Below, piece after piece: positions 51,542 to 59,336 of a DNA stretch of 64,000 nucleotides; position 1 is the stretch's first letter; each line of letters opens with the position of its first letter. Source of the DNA: Castellaniella sp049671645 (GTDB lineage: Bacteria; Pseudomonadota; Gammaproteobacteria; Burkholderiales; Burkholderiaceae_B); the NCBI RefSeq assembly GCF_049671645.1, contig NZ_JBATVG010000027.1, positions 62,001 through 126,000 on the forward strand, given 5' to 3'. The position numbers and the translations under genes were made by a program. Under the pieces are notes generated by a model. That model was not told the origin of the DNA, made no database searches, and saw nothing but the letters and a program-made list of their open reading frames with translations.

Positions 51542-52111
51542 ATGGATGAACAGCAGTTTGGCGTGGAAGATTGGCGTCGTTTTCTCGGTAGCCTTGGCGA
51601 GGACCCCGAACGCAGTGGCCTGCTCGAGACGCCTCAGCGCCTGGTGGGGGCATGGCAGTACTGGACTTCGGGCTATTCCCAGGATCCGGCCGAAGTGCTC
51701 AAGGTCTTCGAGGATGGGGCTGAACAGTACAGCGAACTGATCGTCGTGCGGGGCATTCCCGTTTACAGCCATTGCGAGCACCATCTGACGCCGTTCTTCG
51801 GGACGGCGACGATTGGCTACGTTCCCAATGGCCGTATCGTCGGCTTGTCCAAATTGACAAGGCTGGTCGACTGCTTTTCCAAACGTTTGCAGGTTCAGGA
51901 ACGTTTGACGATTCAGGTGGCCAATGCGCTGATGACCCACATGCAGCCCCTGTCGGTCGGAGTGGTGGTTCATTGCCGCCACCTCTGCATGGAAAGCCGC
52001 GGCATCCGCACTCCGGGCGAAGAGACGGTGACTTCCGCCATGCTGGGTGGCATGCAGAACAGTCTGGCGCTGCGTACCGAGTTTTTGGCTCTTGCGCGCG
52101 GGCCGGGCTGA
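51542..52111 (+). CDS. folE: GTP cyclohydrolase I
   Basis: A 189-residue FolE1 enzyme from the ATG at 51542, after a GGGAAGG site. Zinc and catalytic motifs are clear: YSHCEHHLTPFFG and CRHLCMESRGIRTPGEETVTSAMLG. It opens GTP to dihydroneopterin triphosphate, the first step of folate or pterin synthesis. The frame is open for a further 102 codons upstream but without family similarity. Its place at the edge of a locus with thyA, an MTHFR-like protein and PanB-like proteins suggests it boosts folate supply for that pathway. Confidence 0.94.
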   Translation: MDEQQFGVEDWRRFLGSLGEDPERSGLLETPQRLVGAWQYWTSGYSQDPAEVLKVFEDGAEQYSELIVVRGIPVYSHCEHHLTPFFGTATIGYVPNGRIVGLSKLTRLVDCFSKRLQVQERLTIQVANALMTHMQPLSVGVVVHCRHLCMESRGIRTPGEETVTSAMLGGMQNSLALRTEFLALARGPG

Positions 52112-52134
52112 ATCCGGCTTGTCCTTTCCCGGCG

Positions 52135-52578
52135 TCAGGCCCGTTTGCGCTGCGGCGCGATGCGGGCCGCTTCGGGCGGGAATGGCGGCAGCACGTCGGC
52201 CAGGGTGCGGGCGTCCAGGTAGTCCATGAACGCCTGCAGCGCCCCGGCGATCACGGGTTTCAGGCCGCAATGGCCGGTCAGGATGCAGTGGTTGCCGGGC
52301 CCCATGCATTCGACCAGGGCCAGGTCGTTTTCCATATCGCGGATCAGGGCGCCCAGGGAAATGTCGCAGGGCTCGTGGGCCAGCTCCATGCCGCCGTTCT
52401 TGCCGCGCACCGTGCGGATCCAGCCATGCTGGGCCAGCCGGTGCGTGATCTTCATCAGGTGCGGTTCGGAGATCCCGTAGAACCGGGCGATTTCGGCGAT
52501 CGTGCACAGCCGGTCGCGGTGGTTGCTGAGATACATCAGCAGCCGTACCGCATAGTCGCTCATGTTGGTCAGTCGCAT
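52135..52578 (-). CDS. nsrR: Rrf2 family nitric-oxide-sensing repressor
   Basis: A 147-residue Rrf2 protein with an N-terminal winged helix (MRLTNMSDYAVRLLMYLS) and three cluster cysteines, Cys91, Cys98 and Cys104, spaced as in NsrR. It holds an iron-sulfur cluster that NO destroys, releasing repression. It is the last gene of the globin-nnrS-nsrR group, whose promoter holds an NsrR-type operator, so it probably represses its own operon. Confidence 0.9.
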   Translation of the reverse strand: MRLTNMSDYAVRLLMYLSNHRDRLCTIAEIARFYGISEPHLMKITHRLAQHGWIRTVRGKNGGMELAHEPCDISLGALIRDMENDLALVECMGPGNHCILTGHCGLKPVIAGALQAFMDYLDARTLADVLPPFPPEAARIAPQRKRA

Positions 52579-52597
52579 GGTGTCGGGCGTCCGGTGT

Positions 52598-53920
52598 CTA
52601 GCGGGCTTGGGCGGGCTGGATCGCCGCCGTCTTTTTGGATGCGGCGATCGGGCTGGGCTTGTCCGGACGCGGACGGATCAGCATGGGTACGAAACGCCAC
52701 AGGTAAAGCCCCAGGGACAGGATCCAGGCCAGCGCGGCCAGGTGCAGCAGATGGAGGCTGGCGGCCGAAGGCCACAGCGCGGCCAGGCGCAGGAGGGCGG
52801 CCAGCACCATCAGCCAATGGCCTGCCAGCATGCTGCGGTCCAGCGCCAGGGGGCGCCCCAGATGGCCCAGGGCGGTGCGCGTCAGCATGCCGATGATCAG
52901 GATGCAGAAGCCCGCCAGGCCGATCAGGTGCACGTGGGTGGCGCTGCGGATCAGCACGCCGTTGAGGATGGCCGGGTCGAACAGGTTGCTGAATTGCCAG
53001 GCGGCGGCCAGCAGGCCGATGCCGATGAAGGCGTAGCCCAGGTACAGGATCCACAGCATGGGCTTGCGCAGCACCGCCTGCGGCTTCCAGCAGGCCAGTT
53101 GCCCCAGGCTGATCAGTCCGGTGACGGCCAGGCTCGCAGCCATGACCAGGGGCAGGGCGTGGGGGCCGCTGCCCGGCGTCATGGGGGTGCCCGTGATCTG
53201 CACCAGCACCCCCGCCGCCAGGGCCAGGACGCTGAAGGCCATCTGCGCGTGCCCGGATCGGACCAGCATGGGGATCTGCAGGCCCTGCACCATGCGCATG
53301 GCGAAAAACGGGATGACGCGGCGGGCGATCAGCAGGGCGACGACCGCCATGCCGATCAGGCCCAGGTCGAAGCGTTCCATGAGCACCGGATAGTTGCCTT
53401 GCAGGGCGGCCAGCAGGTACAGCAGATCCGCCGCGCCCAAGGTCAGGACCAGGACGGGCAGGCCGTAGTTGCGCCGGCTGCGGCCCTTGAACATGACGCG
53501 GCCCAGGGCGATGGCCGCCCCCAGGAAGAACAGCAGTTCGGCCGCGGTGGCGATCCAGAAGCCGGTCAGGCCGCCCACCAGGAAGCCGATGCGGGCGATG
53601 CACCACAGGACGCACAGGGCCGCCAGGGGCCGGCCGTGCAGCGGGTTGAATCCGGTCCAGGTGGCGCTGGCCGTCAACAGAAACCCGATGGCGATGGTGA
53701 TGATGAAGCCCCAGAGCATTTCGTGCGCGTGCCAGGCCACCAGGGTCAGGGGCGCGCCCAGCAGCTGCGGCGTGAAAATCCACAAGGCGATGGAAATCAC
53801 CGCCCAGCCGGCGCCGGCGATGTACAGGGGGCGGAAGCCCAGCGCCAGGAAGGCCGCCATGGAGGGGCTGGCCGGCGCGGTCCGGGCGGAGGCTTCTTCA
53901 ATGTTCAGCAGACGGGACAT
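52598..53920 (-). CDS. nnrS: NnrS family haem-copper membrane protein
   Basis: A 440-residue protein with about 12 membrane helices, including ALGFRPLYIAGAGWAVISIAL and WHAHEMLWGFI, typical of NnrS. NnrS relieves NO stress during denitrification. It overlaps the globin gene upstream by 23 bp and precedes nsrR by 19 bp. Confidence 0.92.
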   Translation of the reverse strand: MSRLLNIEEASARTAPASPSMAAFLALGFRPLYIAGAGWAVISIALWIFTPQLLGAPLTLVAWHAHEMLWGFIITIAIGFLLTASATWTGFNPLHGRPLAALCVLWCIARIGFLVGGLTGFWIATAAELLFFLGAAIALGRVMFKGRSRRNYGLPVLVLTLGAADLLYLLAALQGNYPVLMERFDLGLIGMAVVALLIARRVIPFFAMRMVQGLQIPMLVRSGHAQMAFSVLALAAGVLVQITGTPMTPGSGPHALPLVMAASLAVTGLISLGQLACWKPQAVLRKPMLWILYLGYAFIGIGLLAAAWQFSNLFDPAILNGVLIRSATHVHLIGLAGFCILIIGMLTRTALGHLGRPLALDRSMLAGHWLMVLAALLRLAALWPSAASLHLLHLAALAWILSLGLYLWRFVPMLIRPRPDKPSPIAASKKTAAIQPAQAR

Positions 53921-54320
53921 GATCGTCGAACTCTGTCATGGGTTGGTCGGGATGATGGCTGATCTGATAGCCGTACCACAGGCTGCGGGCGATGCGATGG
54001 GCGAAATCCTGCGCCTGGGCGACAAAGGCCGGATTATCGAATTCGCTCAGGGTTTCGCGAAACAGGTCCAGCCAGCGGATGAACATGGGGCCTTCCAGGC
54101 CGGGCAGCGCCACGTGGCGCGGCATGGGCGTGCCGCTGTAGGTGCCGGTGCGGCGCAACAGCGACGACCAGAACCGCACCATGCGTTCCAGGTGTTCGTC
54201 CCAGTCGTCGATGTGCGCGTCGAAAATCGGCCCCAGCACCTCGTCCTGGCGCACGCGCCGGTAGAAATGGTGGACGAGGGTGACGATGTCGTCTTCCGTG
54301 CAGACAAAGGGGTCGTCCAT
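53898..54320 (-). CDS. group III truncated haemoglobin
   Basis: A 140-residue globin of the trHb3 type: VHHFYRRVRQDEVLGPIF, FWSSLLRRTGTYSGTPMPRH (the last His being the proximal haem ligand) and RWLDLFRETL. It probably binds or detoxifies NO or other small ligands. It is the first gene of an operon with nnrS and nsrR, and its start lies 28 bp from an NsrR-like operator. Confidence 0.88.
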   Translation of the reverse strand: MDDPFVCTEDDIVTLVHHFYRRVRQDEVLGPIFDAHIDDWDEHLERMVRFWSSLLRRTGTYSGTPMPRHVALPGLEGPMFIRWLDLFRETLSEFDNPAFVAQAQDFAHRIARSLWYGYQISHHPDQPMTEFDDHVPSAEH

Positions 54321-54348
54321 GCAGGTCTCGCAGTCTTGATGGATTTTA

Positions 54349-54371
54349 AAGATGCTTATTATATGAATCTT
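54349..54371 (-). promoter_or_regulatory. NsrR operator overlapping the globin-nnrS-nsrR promoter
   Basis: An 11-1-11 dyad: AAGATGCTTAT (54349-54359) and ATATGAATCTT (54361-54371), close to the NsrR half-site consensus AAGATGYATTT. On the minus strand a TATAAT -10 (54358-54363) lies inside it, with TTTACG (54382-54387) 18 bp upstream as -35. Bound NsrR would block the promoter until NO appears. Confidence 0.8.
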
Positions 54372-54516
54372 TATGATCGCGCGTAAAGGGCGAAAGACAG
54401 GGGGCGGGCGCCGGGAAATCCGCTTGCCGATGACCGGCCGGTCCGACCTTCAGTTATCATCGAGATCTCGTCGGGATGTCTCCCGGAATCCGCCTTTGCC
54501 CGCTCTTCTGGAATCC

Positions 54517-55578
54517 ATGTCCAAGCCTGTGTTTCTGTCGTGTGTCGTCCCGTGCCTGAACGAACAGGCCAACCTGGGCATTTTGCTGCCGGAACTGCTG
54601 GCGACCCTGGAATCCCGGGTGGATGCTCTGGAAATCATCGTCGTCGATGACGGCAGCACGGACGGCACGCCCGATCTGCTGCGGCACTGGTGCAGCCTGC
54701 ATCCCCAGGTCGTCTATCTGCGCCTGTCGCGCAATTTCGGCAAAGAAGCCGCCCTGACGGCGGGCCTGGAGGCCGCCCGGGGCACGGTCGTGGTCTGCCT
54801 GGACGCCGACATGCAACATCCGCCGCAGATGATCCCGGCCATGCTGGAGCGCTGGCGCGACGGCGTGCAGATGGTCTATGCCGTGCGCGCCACGCGCCAG
54901 GACGAAAGCCCTTTCAAGCGCGTGGGCTCGCGCTTGTTCTATGCCCTGATGCGCACGTCCGATGGCCGCACCGTGCCGCCCAATGCCGGGGATTTCCGCC
55001 TGATGGACCGCATCGTGGTCGATGCGCTGCTCAGCCTGCCGGAACGCGATCGCTTCATGAAGGGGCTGTTCGCGTGGGTGGGGTTCGACGCCGAAGCCAT
55101 GCCCTATACGCCGCCGCAGCGCCGGCATGGGGTCAGCCGCTTCCATCCGCTCAAGCTCCTGCGCTTCGCCGTGGATGGCCTGACCGCCTTCACCACCTGG
55201 CCGCTGCGCCTGCTCAGCCTGCTGGGCGCCTGCCTGTCGCTGGTGGCCTTCGTCTATGGCCTGCTGATCATCGTCACCCATTTGTTGTTCGGTGATCCGG
55301 TGCGCGGCTGGGCCACGCTCATCACGACGGTCCTGTTCTTTTCCGGCGTCAACCTGATGTCATTGGGGGTTGTGGGCGAATACATTGCGCGCATCTTCAC
55401 CGAGGTCAAGGGGCGTCCGGTCTACCTGTTGCGTGAACGGGCGGGAGGCGCGCAGCCGCCTTGGCCCGCCGCTGCCCAGGACGGGTCGTCGCCTTCCGGG
55501 CCGGTCAGCCCGGTGGTCGCCGATGCGGCAGCCTCCGCTCGGGATGACGCGAATCGTCCCGGAGGCGTCCAGGCATGA
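54517..55578 (+). CDS. family 2 glycosyltransferase (ArnC/GtrB/dolichyl-phosphate-type)
   Basis: A 353-residue enzyme: N-terminal GT-A domain with IVVDDGSTDGTPDLL and VVCLDADMQHPP, and two C-terminal membrane helices (about 230-310) before a variable tail. It would move a sugar from a nucleotide donor to a polyprenyl phosphate carrier. Its stop overlaps the next gene, an ArnT-like transferase, by 4 bp, so the two probably act in sequence to decorate lipid A or another envelope glycan. Confidence 0.88.
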   Translation: MSKPVFLSCVVPCLNEQANLGILLPELLATLESRVDALEIIVVDDGSTDGTPDLLRHWCSLHPQVVYLRLSRNFGKEAALTAGLEAARGTVVVCLDADMQHPPQMIPAMLERWRDGVQMVYAVRATRQDESPFKRVGSRLFYALMRTSDGRTVPPNAGDFRLMDRIVVDALLSLPERDRFMKGLFAWVGFDAEAMPYTPPQRRHGVSRFHPLKLLRFAVDGLTAFTTWPLRLLSLLGACLSLVAFVYGLLIIVTHLLFGDPVRGWATLITTVLFFSGVNLMSLGVVGEYIARIFTEVKGRPVYLLRERAGGAQPPWPAAAQDGSSPSGPVSPVVADAAASARDDANRPGGVQA

Positions 55579-57230
55579 ACCTGCCCCGTTTCTGCCGCGC
55601 CGGCCGCCGCCTGGTCGATGTCGCCGAGTCCGCCTGGCAACGCCTGCAGGCGCGGGCCGCCTGGGGGGGGGTAGCGGCGTTCACCTTCGTCTGGCTGGCG
55701 GCCACGACCTGGGCGTATCCCTTGCTGCTGCCCGACGAGGGCCGCTATGTCGGGGTGGCCTGGCACATGCTGATGTCGGGCGACTACCTGACTCCACGCC
55801 TGGATGGCATGCCTTTCTTTCACAAGCCGCCACTGTTCTATTGGCTGACGGCCGGTTCCCTGGCAGTGTTCGGGGACAATGCCTGGGCGGGTCGACTGGT
55901 GTCGGTGCTGGCCGCCACGGTGATGGTCACTGTGTTCTACCTGTTCCTGCGCCGCTACGCGCGGGTCTCCGCAGCCGGCCGCGCGGTCCTGATCCTGGCC
56001 GTGCAGCCTTTTCTGTTCGGGGCCGCGCATTACGCCAATCTGGACATGCTGGTGGCGGCCCTGATCAGCCTGACGGTCATGGCCGGGGCGGATGCGGTGT
56101 TTCGCCGCGAGCAGCAGCGCCCGGATCGCGCGGCGATTCTGGGGATGTACGTGCTGGCGGCGGCCGGCTTCCTGGCCAAGGGCCTGATCGGCGTCGTCCT
56201 GCCGGGCGGCGTGCTGTTTTTCTGGCTGCTTGGCCGGCGTCAGTACCGGGCGATGGGCCGCCTGCTGTGGTGGCCCGGCATCCTGCTGTTTCTGGCGCTC
56301 ATCCTGCCCTGGATGGTGGTCATGCAGGCCCGCTACCCCGGGTTTTTCGACTATTACATCGTTTACCAGCATTTCCAGCGCTTTCTGGAAACGGGCTTCA
56401 ATAACCCGCATCCCTTCTGGTTCTACGTGCCCGTCATCCTGGGCCTGACCCTGCCCTGGTCGATCCAGTTGTGGCGCTGGCTGTATCTGCATGGGCCTTT
56501 GCAGGCGGATTTCGTGCCGCCCGCCCACCGGCCCGAACAGGTGGACCGCCGGGTCCTGCGCGGCCTGATGCTGTCGTGGCTGGCCGTCGTGCTGGTGTTC
56601 TTTTCCATTCCCAGCTCCAAACTGGTCGGCTACGTGATTGCCGTTCTGCCGCCGCTGGCCTGGTTCATCCAGGAAACCTTCGAACAGCGCAAGGAAGAAA
56701 CGGCCCCGAACGTGCGGCGCAGCCTGGTGCGCCATGCGCTGGTCGCTCTGGGCATCTGCCTGCTGGCGGTGGTGGTCCTGCTGGCTTTTCCTCAGCGCAG
56801 CTCCAAGCCCCTGGCCCAGGTGCTGGCGCAGTCCGCGGCGCCGGGCGACCGACTGGTGATGTTCAACCAGTTCGCCTATGACGTGCCGATGTATGCCGAC
56901 TGGCGCACCCCCGTCGTGGTGGTGACGAATTGGGATGATCCCGGCGTCCTGCGGGGGGACGACTGGCGCCGCGAATTGGCCGATGCCGCCGCGTTCATGC
57001 CGGACCATGGGGCGGAGGTCCTGTGGCTGCCGTCGCGCCTGCACGATGCCCTGTGCCGGCCCGATCATCCGACCACGTGGTTGATGGCCTGGCTGGATGA
57101 GGCCGAGCGCCTGCCTGCGCTGGCCGGGCGGGCGCCGGTGGCGCAGTCGCGCAAGATGGGTCTGTGGCGGATCGGTGCCGGGGATGCCGTCAGCGGCTGT
57201 GGCGAAACGCCCAGTAACGCCCCAGAATGA
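55575..57230 (+). CDS. family 39-type glycosyltransferase (ArnT-like)
   Basis: A 551-residue integral membrane protein with about 10-12 helices and the conserved periplasmic motif region LPDEGRYVGVAWHMLMSGDY followed by HKPPLFYW, typical of PMT/ArnT enzymes that transfer a lipid-linked sugar to an envelope acceptor. Coupled to the GT2 gene. The final 41 bp overlap the convergent gtrA-type gene. Confidence 0.88.
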   Translation: MNLPRFCRAGRRLVDVAESAWQRLQARAAWGGVAAFTFVWLAATTWAYPLLLPDEGRYVGVAWHMLMSGDYLTPRLDGMPFFHKPPLFYWLTAGSLAVFGDNAWAGRLVSVLAATVMVTVFYLFLRRYARVSAAGRAVLILAVQPFLFGAAHYANLDMLVAALISLTVMAGADAVFRREQQRPDRAAILGMYVLAAAGFLAKGLIGVVLPGGVLFFWLLGRRQYRAMGRLLWWPGILLFLALILPWMVVMQARYPGFFDYYIVYQHFQRFLETGFNNPHPFWFYVPVILGLTLPWSIQLWRWLYLHGPLQADFVPPAHRPEQVDRRVLRGLMLSWLAVVLVFFSIPSSKLVGYVIAVLPPLAWFIQETFEQRKEETAPNVRRSLVRHALVALGICLLAVVVLLAFPQRSSKPLAQVLAQSAAPGDRLVMFNQFAYDVPMYADWRTPVVVVTNWDDPGVLRGDDWRRELADAAAFMPDHGAEVLWLPSRLHDALCRPDHPTTWLMAWLDEAERLPALAGRAPVAQSRKMGLWRIGAGDAVSGCGETPSNAPE

Positions 57231-57582
57231 AGGTCATGCCGGCGATCCCGATCAGGACCAGCGCCAGCAGGATGTCGTAGCGGATCGGGGTGATGCGCAG
57301 CAGCGTGGCGTAGGCGGCCTCGTTCACGGCAAACCCCAGGGCGGACACCAGGAAGAACCTGAGGGCGGCCTGCAACAGGGGGGCCTGCTGGTGGCGGAAC
57401 GTCAAGCGGTAGTGGCCGGTGAAGGACACGCCGAAGGCCACCAGCCACCCCGCCACGTTGGCCAGCAGCGGCGCCAGCCCCGCCCAGGCCACGCAGGCGA
57501 CGGCGACCGCCCAATGGGTGGCGGCCGCCGCGCAGCCTACAATGACGAACCAGCCGATCTGGGTGTAGAGTTTTTTGAACAT
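57190..57582 (-). CDS. GtrA family membrane protein
   Basis: A 130-residue protein with four helices, starting MFKKLYTQIGWFVIVGCAAAATHW and ending in the GtrA-like TFILGRYWAFRHSR. GtrA proteins are proposed flippases for polyprenyl-linked sugars, fitting the GT2/ArnT pair next door although it is on the other strand. Its start codon overlaps that of the divergent YdjC-type gene. Confidence 0.87.
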   Translation of the reverse strand: MFKKLYTQIGWFVIVGCAAAATHWAVAVACVAWAGLAPLLANVAGWLVAFGVSFTGHYRLTFRHQQAPLLQAALRFFLVSALGFAVNEAAYATLLRITPIRYDILLALVLIGIAGMTFILGRYWAFRHSR

Positions 57583-58432
57583 GAATCCTGACCGCCCGCG
57601 TGCCAGCTCCGCTTCCGAATACCGCCGCATTGTAGTGTGCGCCGATGATTTCGGGATGAACGCCGCCGTCGATGCCGGCATCCTGCGCCTGGCGGATCTG
57701 GGCCGACTGTCGGCGACCAGCCTGCTGGTCGACGGGCCCGCCGCGCAGCGGGATCTGCCGACCTTGCTCGACACCCGCCTGCAGATCGGCCTGCATCTGA
57801 ATCTGACGGAATCCTTTGGTCAGCCCGGCCTGTGCCTGCCCTTGAAATCGCTGATCCAGGCCGCGTATCTGCGCCGCCTCTCCCTGGATCAGGTGCGTGA
57901 CAGCATTGGTCGTCAACTGGACCGTTTTCAGGCGCTGACCGGCCGCCGGCCGGATTATGTGGACGGTCACCAGCACGTGCATCAACTGCCGGGAGTGCGC
58001 GACCTGCTGCTGGCCGCCTTGGGCGGCGATGACGCCGTCAAGCCCTGGATTCGCGATACGGGCCGCCCCCGCCTGGCGGGCCTGCCCTGGCGCCTGCGCC
58101 TGAAGGCGCGCGTGATCGCCGGTTTGGGGGCTGCCGGGCTGCGCCGTCGGGCGCGGGCGGTGGGGTTTTCGCAGAATTCCGGGTTTCTGGGCGTGTATGA
58201 TTTCAAAGGGGGCATTCCGGCCTATGAGGCCTGGATGTCCTGCTGGCTGTCCCGGGCCCGGGACGGCGATGTGCTGATGTGCCACCCCGCGTGGGGTGTC
58301 GATCCGCAGGATGCCCTGACGTCTCAGCGTCAGGCTGAATATGCCGTGCTGGCCGGCGCGTCGATGGCGCGGTGGCTGGCCGATCATCATTTGACGATCG
58401 CGGGGGCGGACCCCCGCAAGGAGTCCTCATGA
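57581..58432 (+). CDS. YdjC/ChbG family carbohydrate deacetylase (HpnK-like)
   Basis: A 283-residue protein with the YdjC motifs CADDFGMN, GLHLNLTES and VDGHQHVHQLPGV, whose Asp and His residues bind the metal for N-acetyl or O-acetyl removal from sugars. HpnK of hopanoid clusters is the closest relative in length that I recognise, but no hopanoid genes are present. The ATG at 57581 shares a CATG with the start of the divergent gtrA-type gene. Acts probably on the lipid-linked sugar handled by the neighbours. Confidence 0.85.
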   Translation: MNPDRPRASSASEYRRIVVCADDFGMNAAVDAGILRLADLGRLSATSLLVDGPAAQRDLPTLLDTRLQIGLHLNLTESFGQPGLCLPLKSLIQAAYLRRLSLDQVRDSIGRQLDRFQALTGRRPDYVDGHQHVHQLPGVRDLLLAALGGDDAVKPWIRDTGRPRLAGLPWRLRLKARVIAGLGAAGLRRRARAVGFSQNSGFLGVYDFKGGIPAYEAWMSCWLSRARDGDVLMCHPAWGVDPQDALTSQRQAEYAVLAGASMARWLADHHLTIAGADPRKESS

Positions 58433-58791
58433 CAGTGTCCTACCAATCCCTGGCCCCCGATTTCGCCGTCACGGGGCAATTGCAGCCCGCCGACATGCAG
58501 GCCCTGGCCGATGCCGGCTTCAAGTCCGTCATCATCAATCGCCCGGATGGCGAAGGCGGTCCCGATCAGCCCCTGTCGGCCGATGTGCTGAGCGCCGCGC
58601 AGGCGGCAGGCCTGCAGGCGCGGTACCAGCCCGTAGTCAGCGGCGCCATGACGGCGGCCGATGTCGCCGACTTTTCCCATCTGCTGCAGGAACTTCCGGG
58701 GCCGGTGCTGGCGTTTTGCCGTTCGGGCGGACGTTGCACCAAATTGTTTCAAGCCGCCCAGGAATCTGCTTCACATCAATCCCAGGGCTGA
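58429..58791 (+). CDS. DUF442/TIGR01244 family phosphatase-like protein
   Basis: A 120-residue protein of the family that includes the phosphatase part of BLH proteins. The P-loop reads FCRSGGRC (Cys-x4-Arg), as in dual-specificity phosphatases and sulfur transferases. It starts 4 bp before the end of the deacetylase gene, so it is coupled to it. Substrate unknown. Confidence 0.8.
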   Translation: MTVSYQSLAPDFAVTGQLQPADMQALADAGFKSVIINRPDGEGGPDQPLSADVLSAAQAAGLQARYQPVVSGAMTAADVADFSHLLQELPGPVLAFCRSGGRCTKLFQAAQESASHQSQG

Positions 58792-58861
58792 TCCCGACTG
58801 TTATTTCGCGTGCCCAGCAGGTATGCTGAAGTCTCCGCTTAGCTTTTTGGATGATCCGCGC

Positions 58862-59323
58862 ATGTTCAAGAAAATCCTGATCCCTACAGACGGTTCCAAG
58901 CTTTCGGCCCAGGCCGCCAACAAGGGTGTCTGCTTTGCCCGTACGATCGGGGCCGAAGTCGTCGCGCTGCACGTCACGCAGCCTTTTGCCGCCACGGTCG
59001 GGTTCGATGGCATGGCAGCCGCCTATGCCATCACGGATGAAGACTACGACCGCACGGCGGCCGAACAGGCGCAAAAGTACCTGCAGCAGGTGCTCGACCG
59101 CGCTGCGACCGCCGGGGTCAAGGCCACCGGCCACGCCGTGTCCAATTTCAATGTGGCCGATGGCATCGTCCATGCCGCAAAGGAACAGGACTGCGACCTG
59201 ATCTTCATCGGCAGCCATGGCCGCAGCGGTCTGTCCCGGCTGTTGCTGGGCAGCGTCACGGTCAAGGTCCTGGGGCTGGCGAAGGTCGCCACCCTGGTCT
59301 ATCGCGTCAAGGAAAACGATTGA
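58862..59323 (+). CDS. universal stress protein (UspA family)
   Basis: A 153-residue single-domain Usp starting MFKKILIPTDGSKLSAQAA, with the ATP-binding GSHGRSGLSRLLLGSVTVKVL motif (G-2x-G-9x-G-S). It probably senses ATP or energy state; the nearby nar and mob genes fit anaerobic stress. Confidence 0.93.
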   Translation: MFKKILIPTDGSKLSAQAANKGVCFARTIGAEVVALHVTQPFAATVGFDGMAAAYAITDEDYDRTAAEQAQKYLQQVLDRAATAGVKATGHAVSNFNVADGIVHAAKEQDCDLIFIGSHGRSGLSRLLLGSVTVKVLGLAKVATLVYRVKEND

Positions 59324-59336
59324 TCGCGGTCGACCC

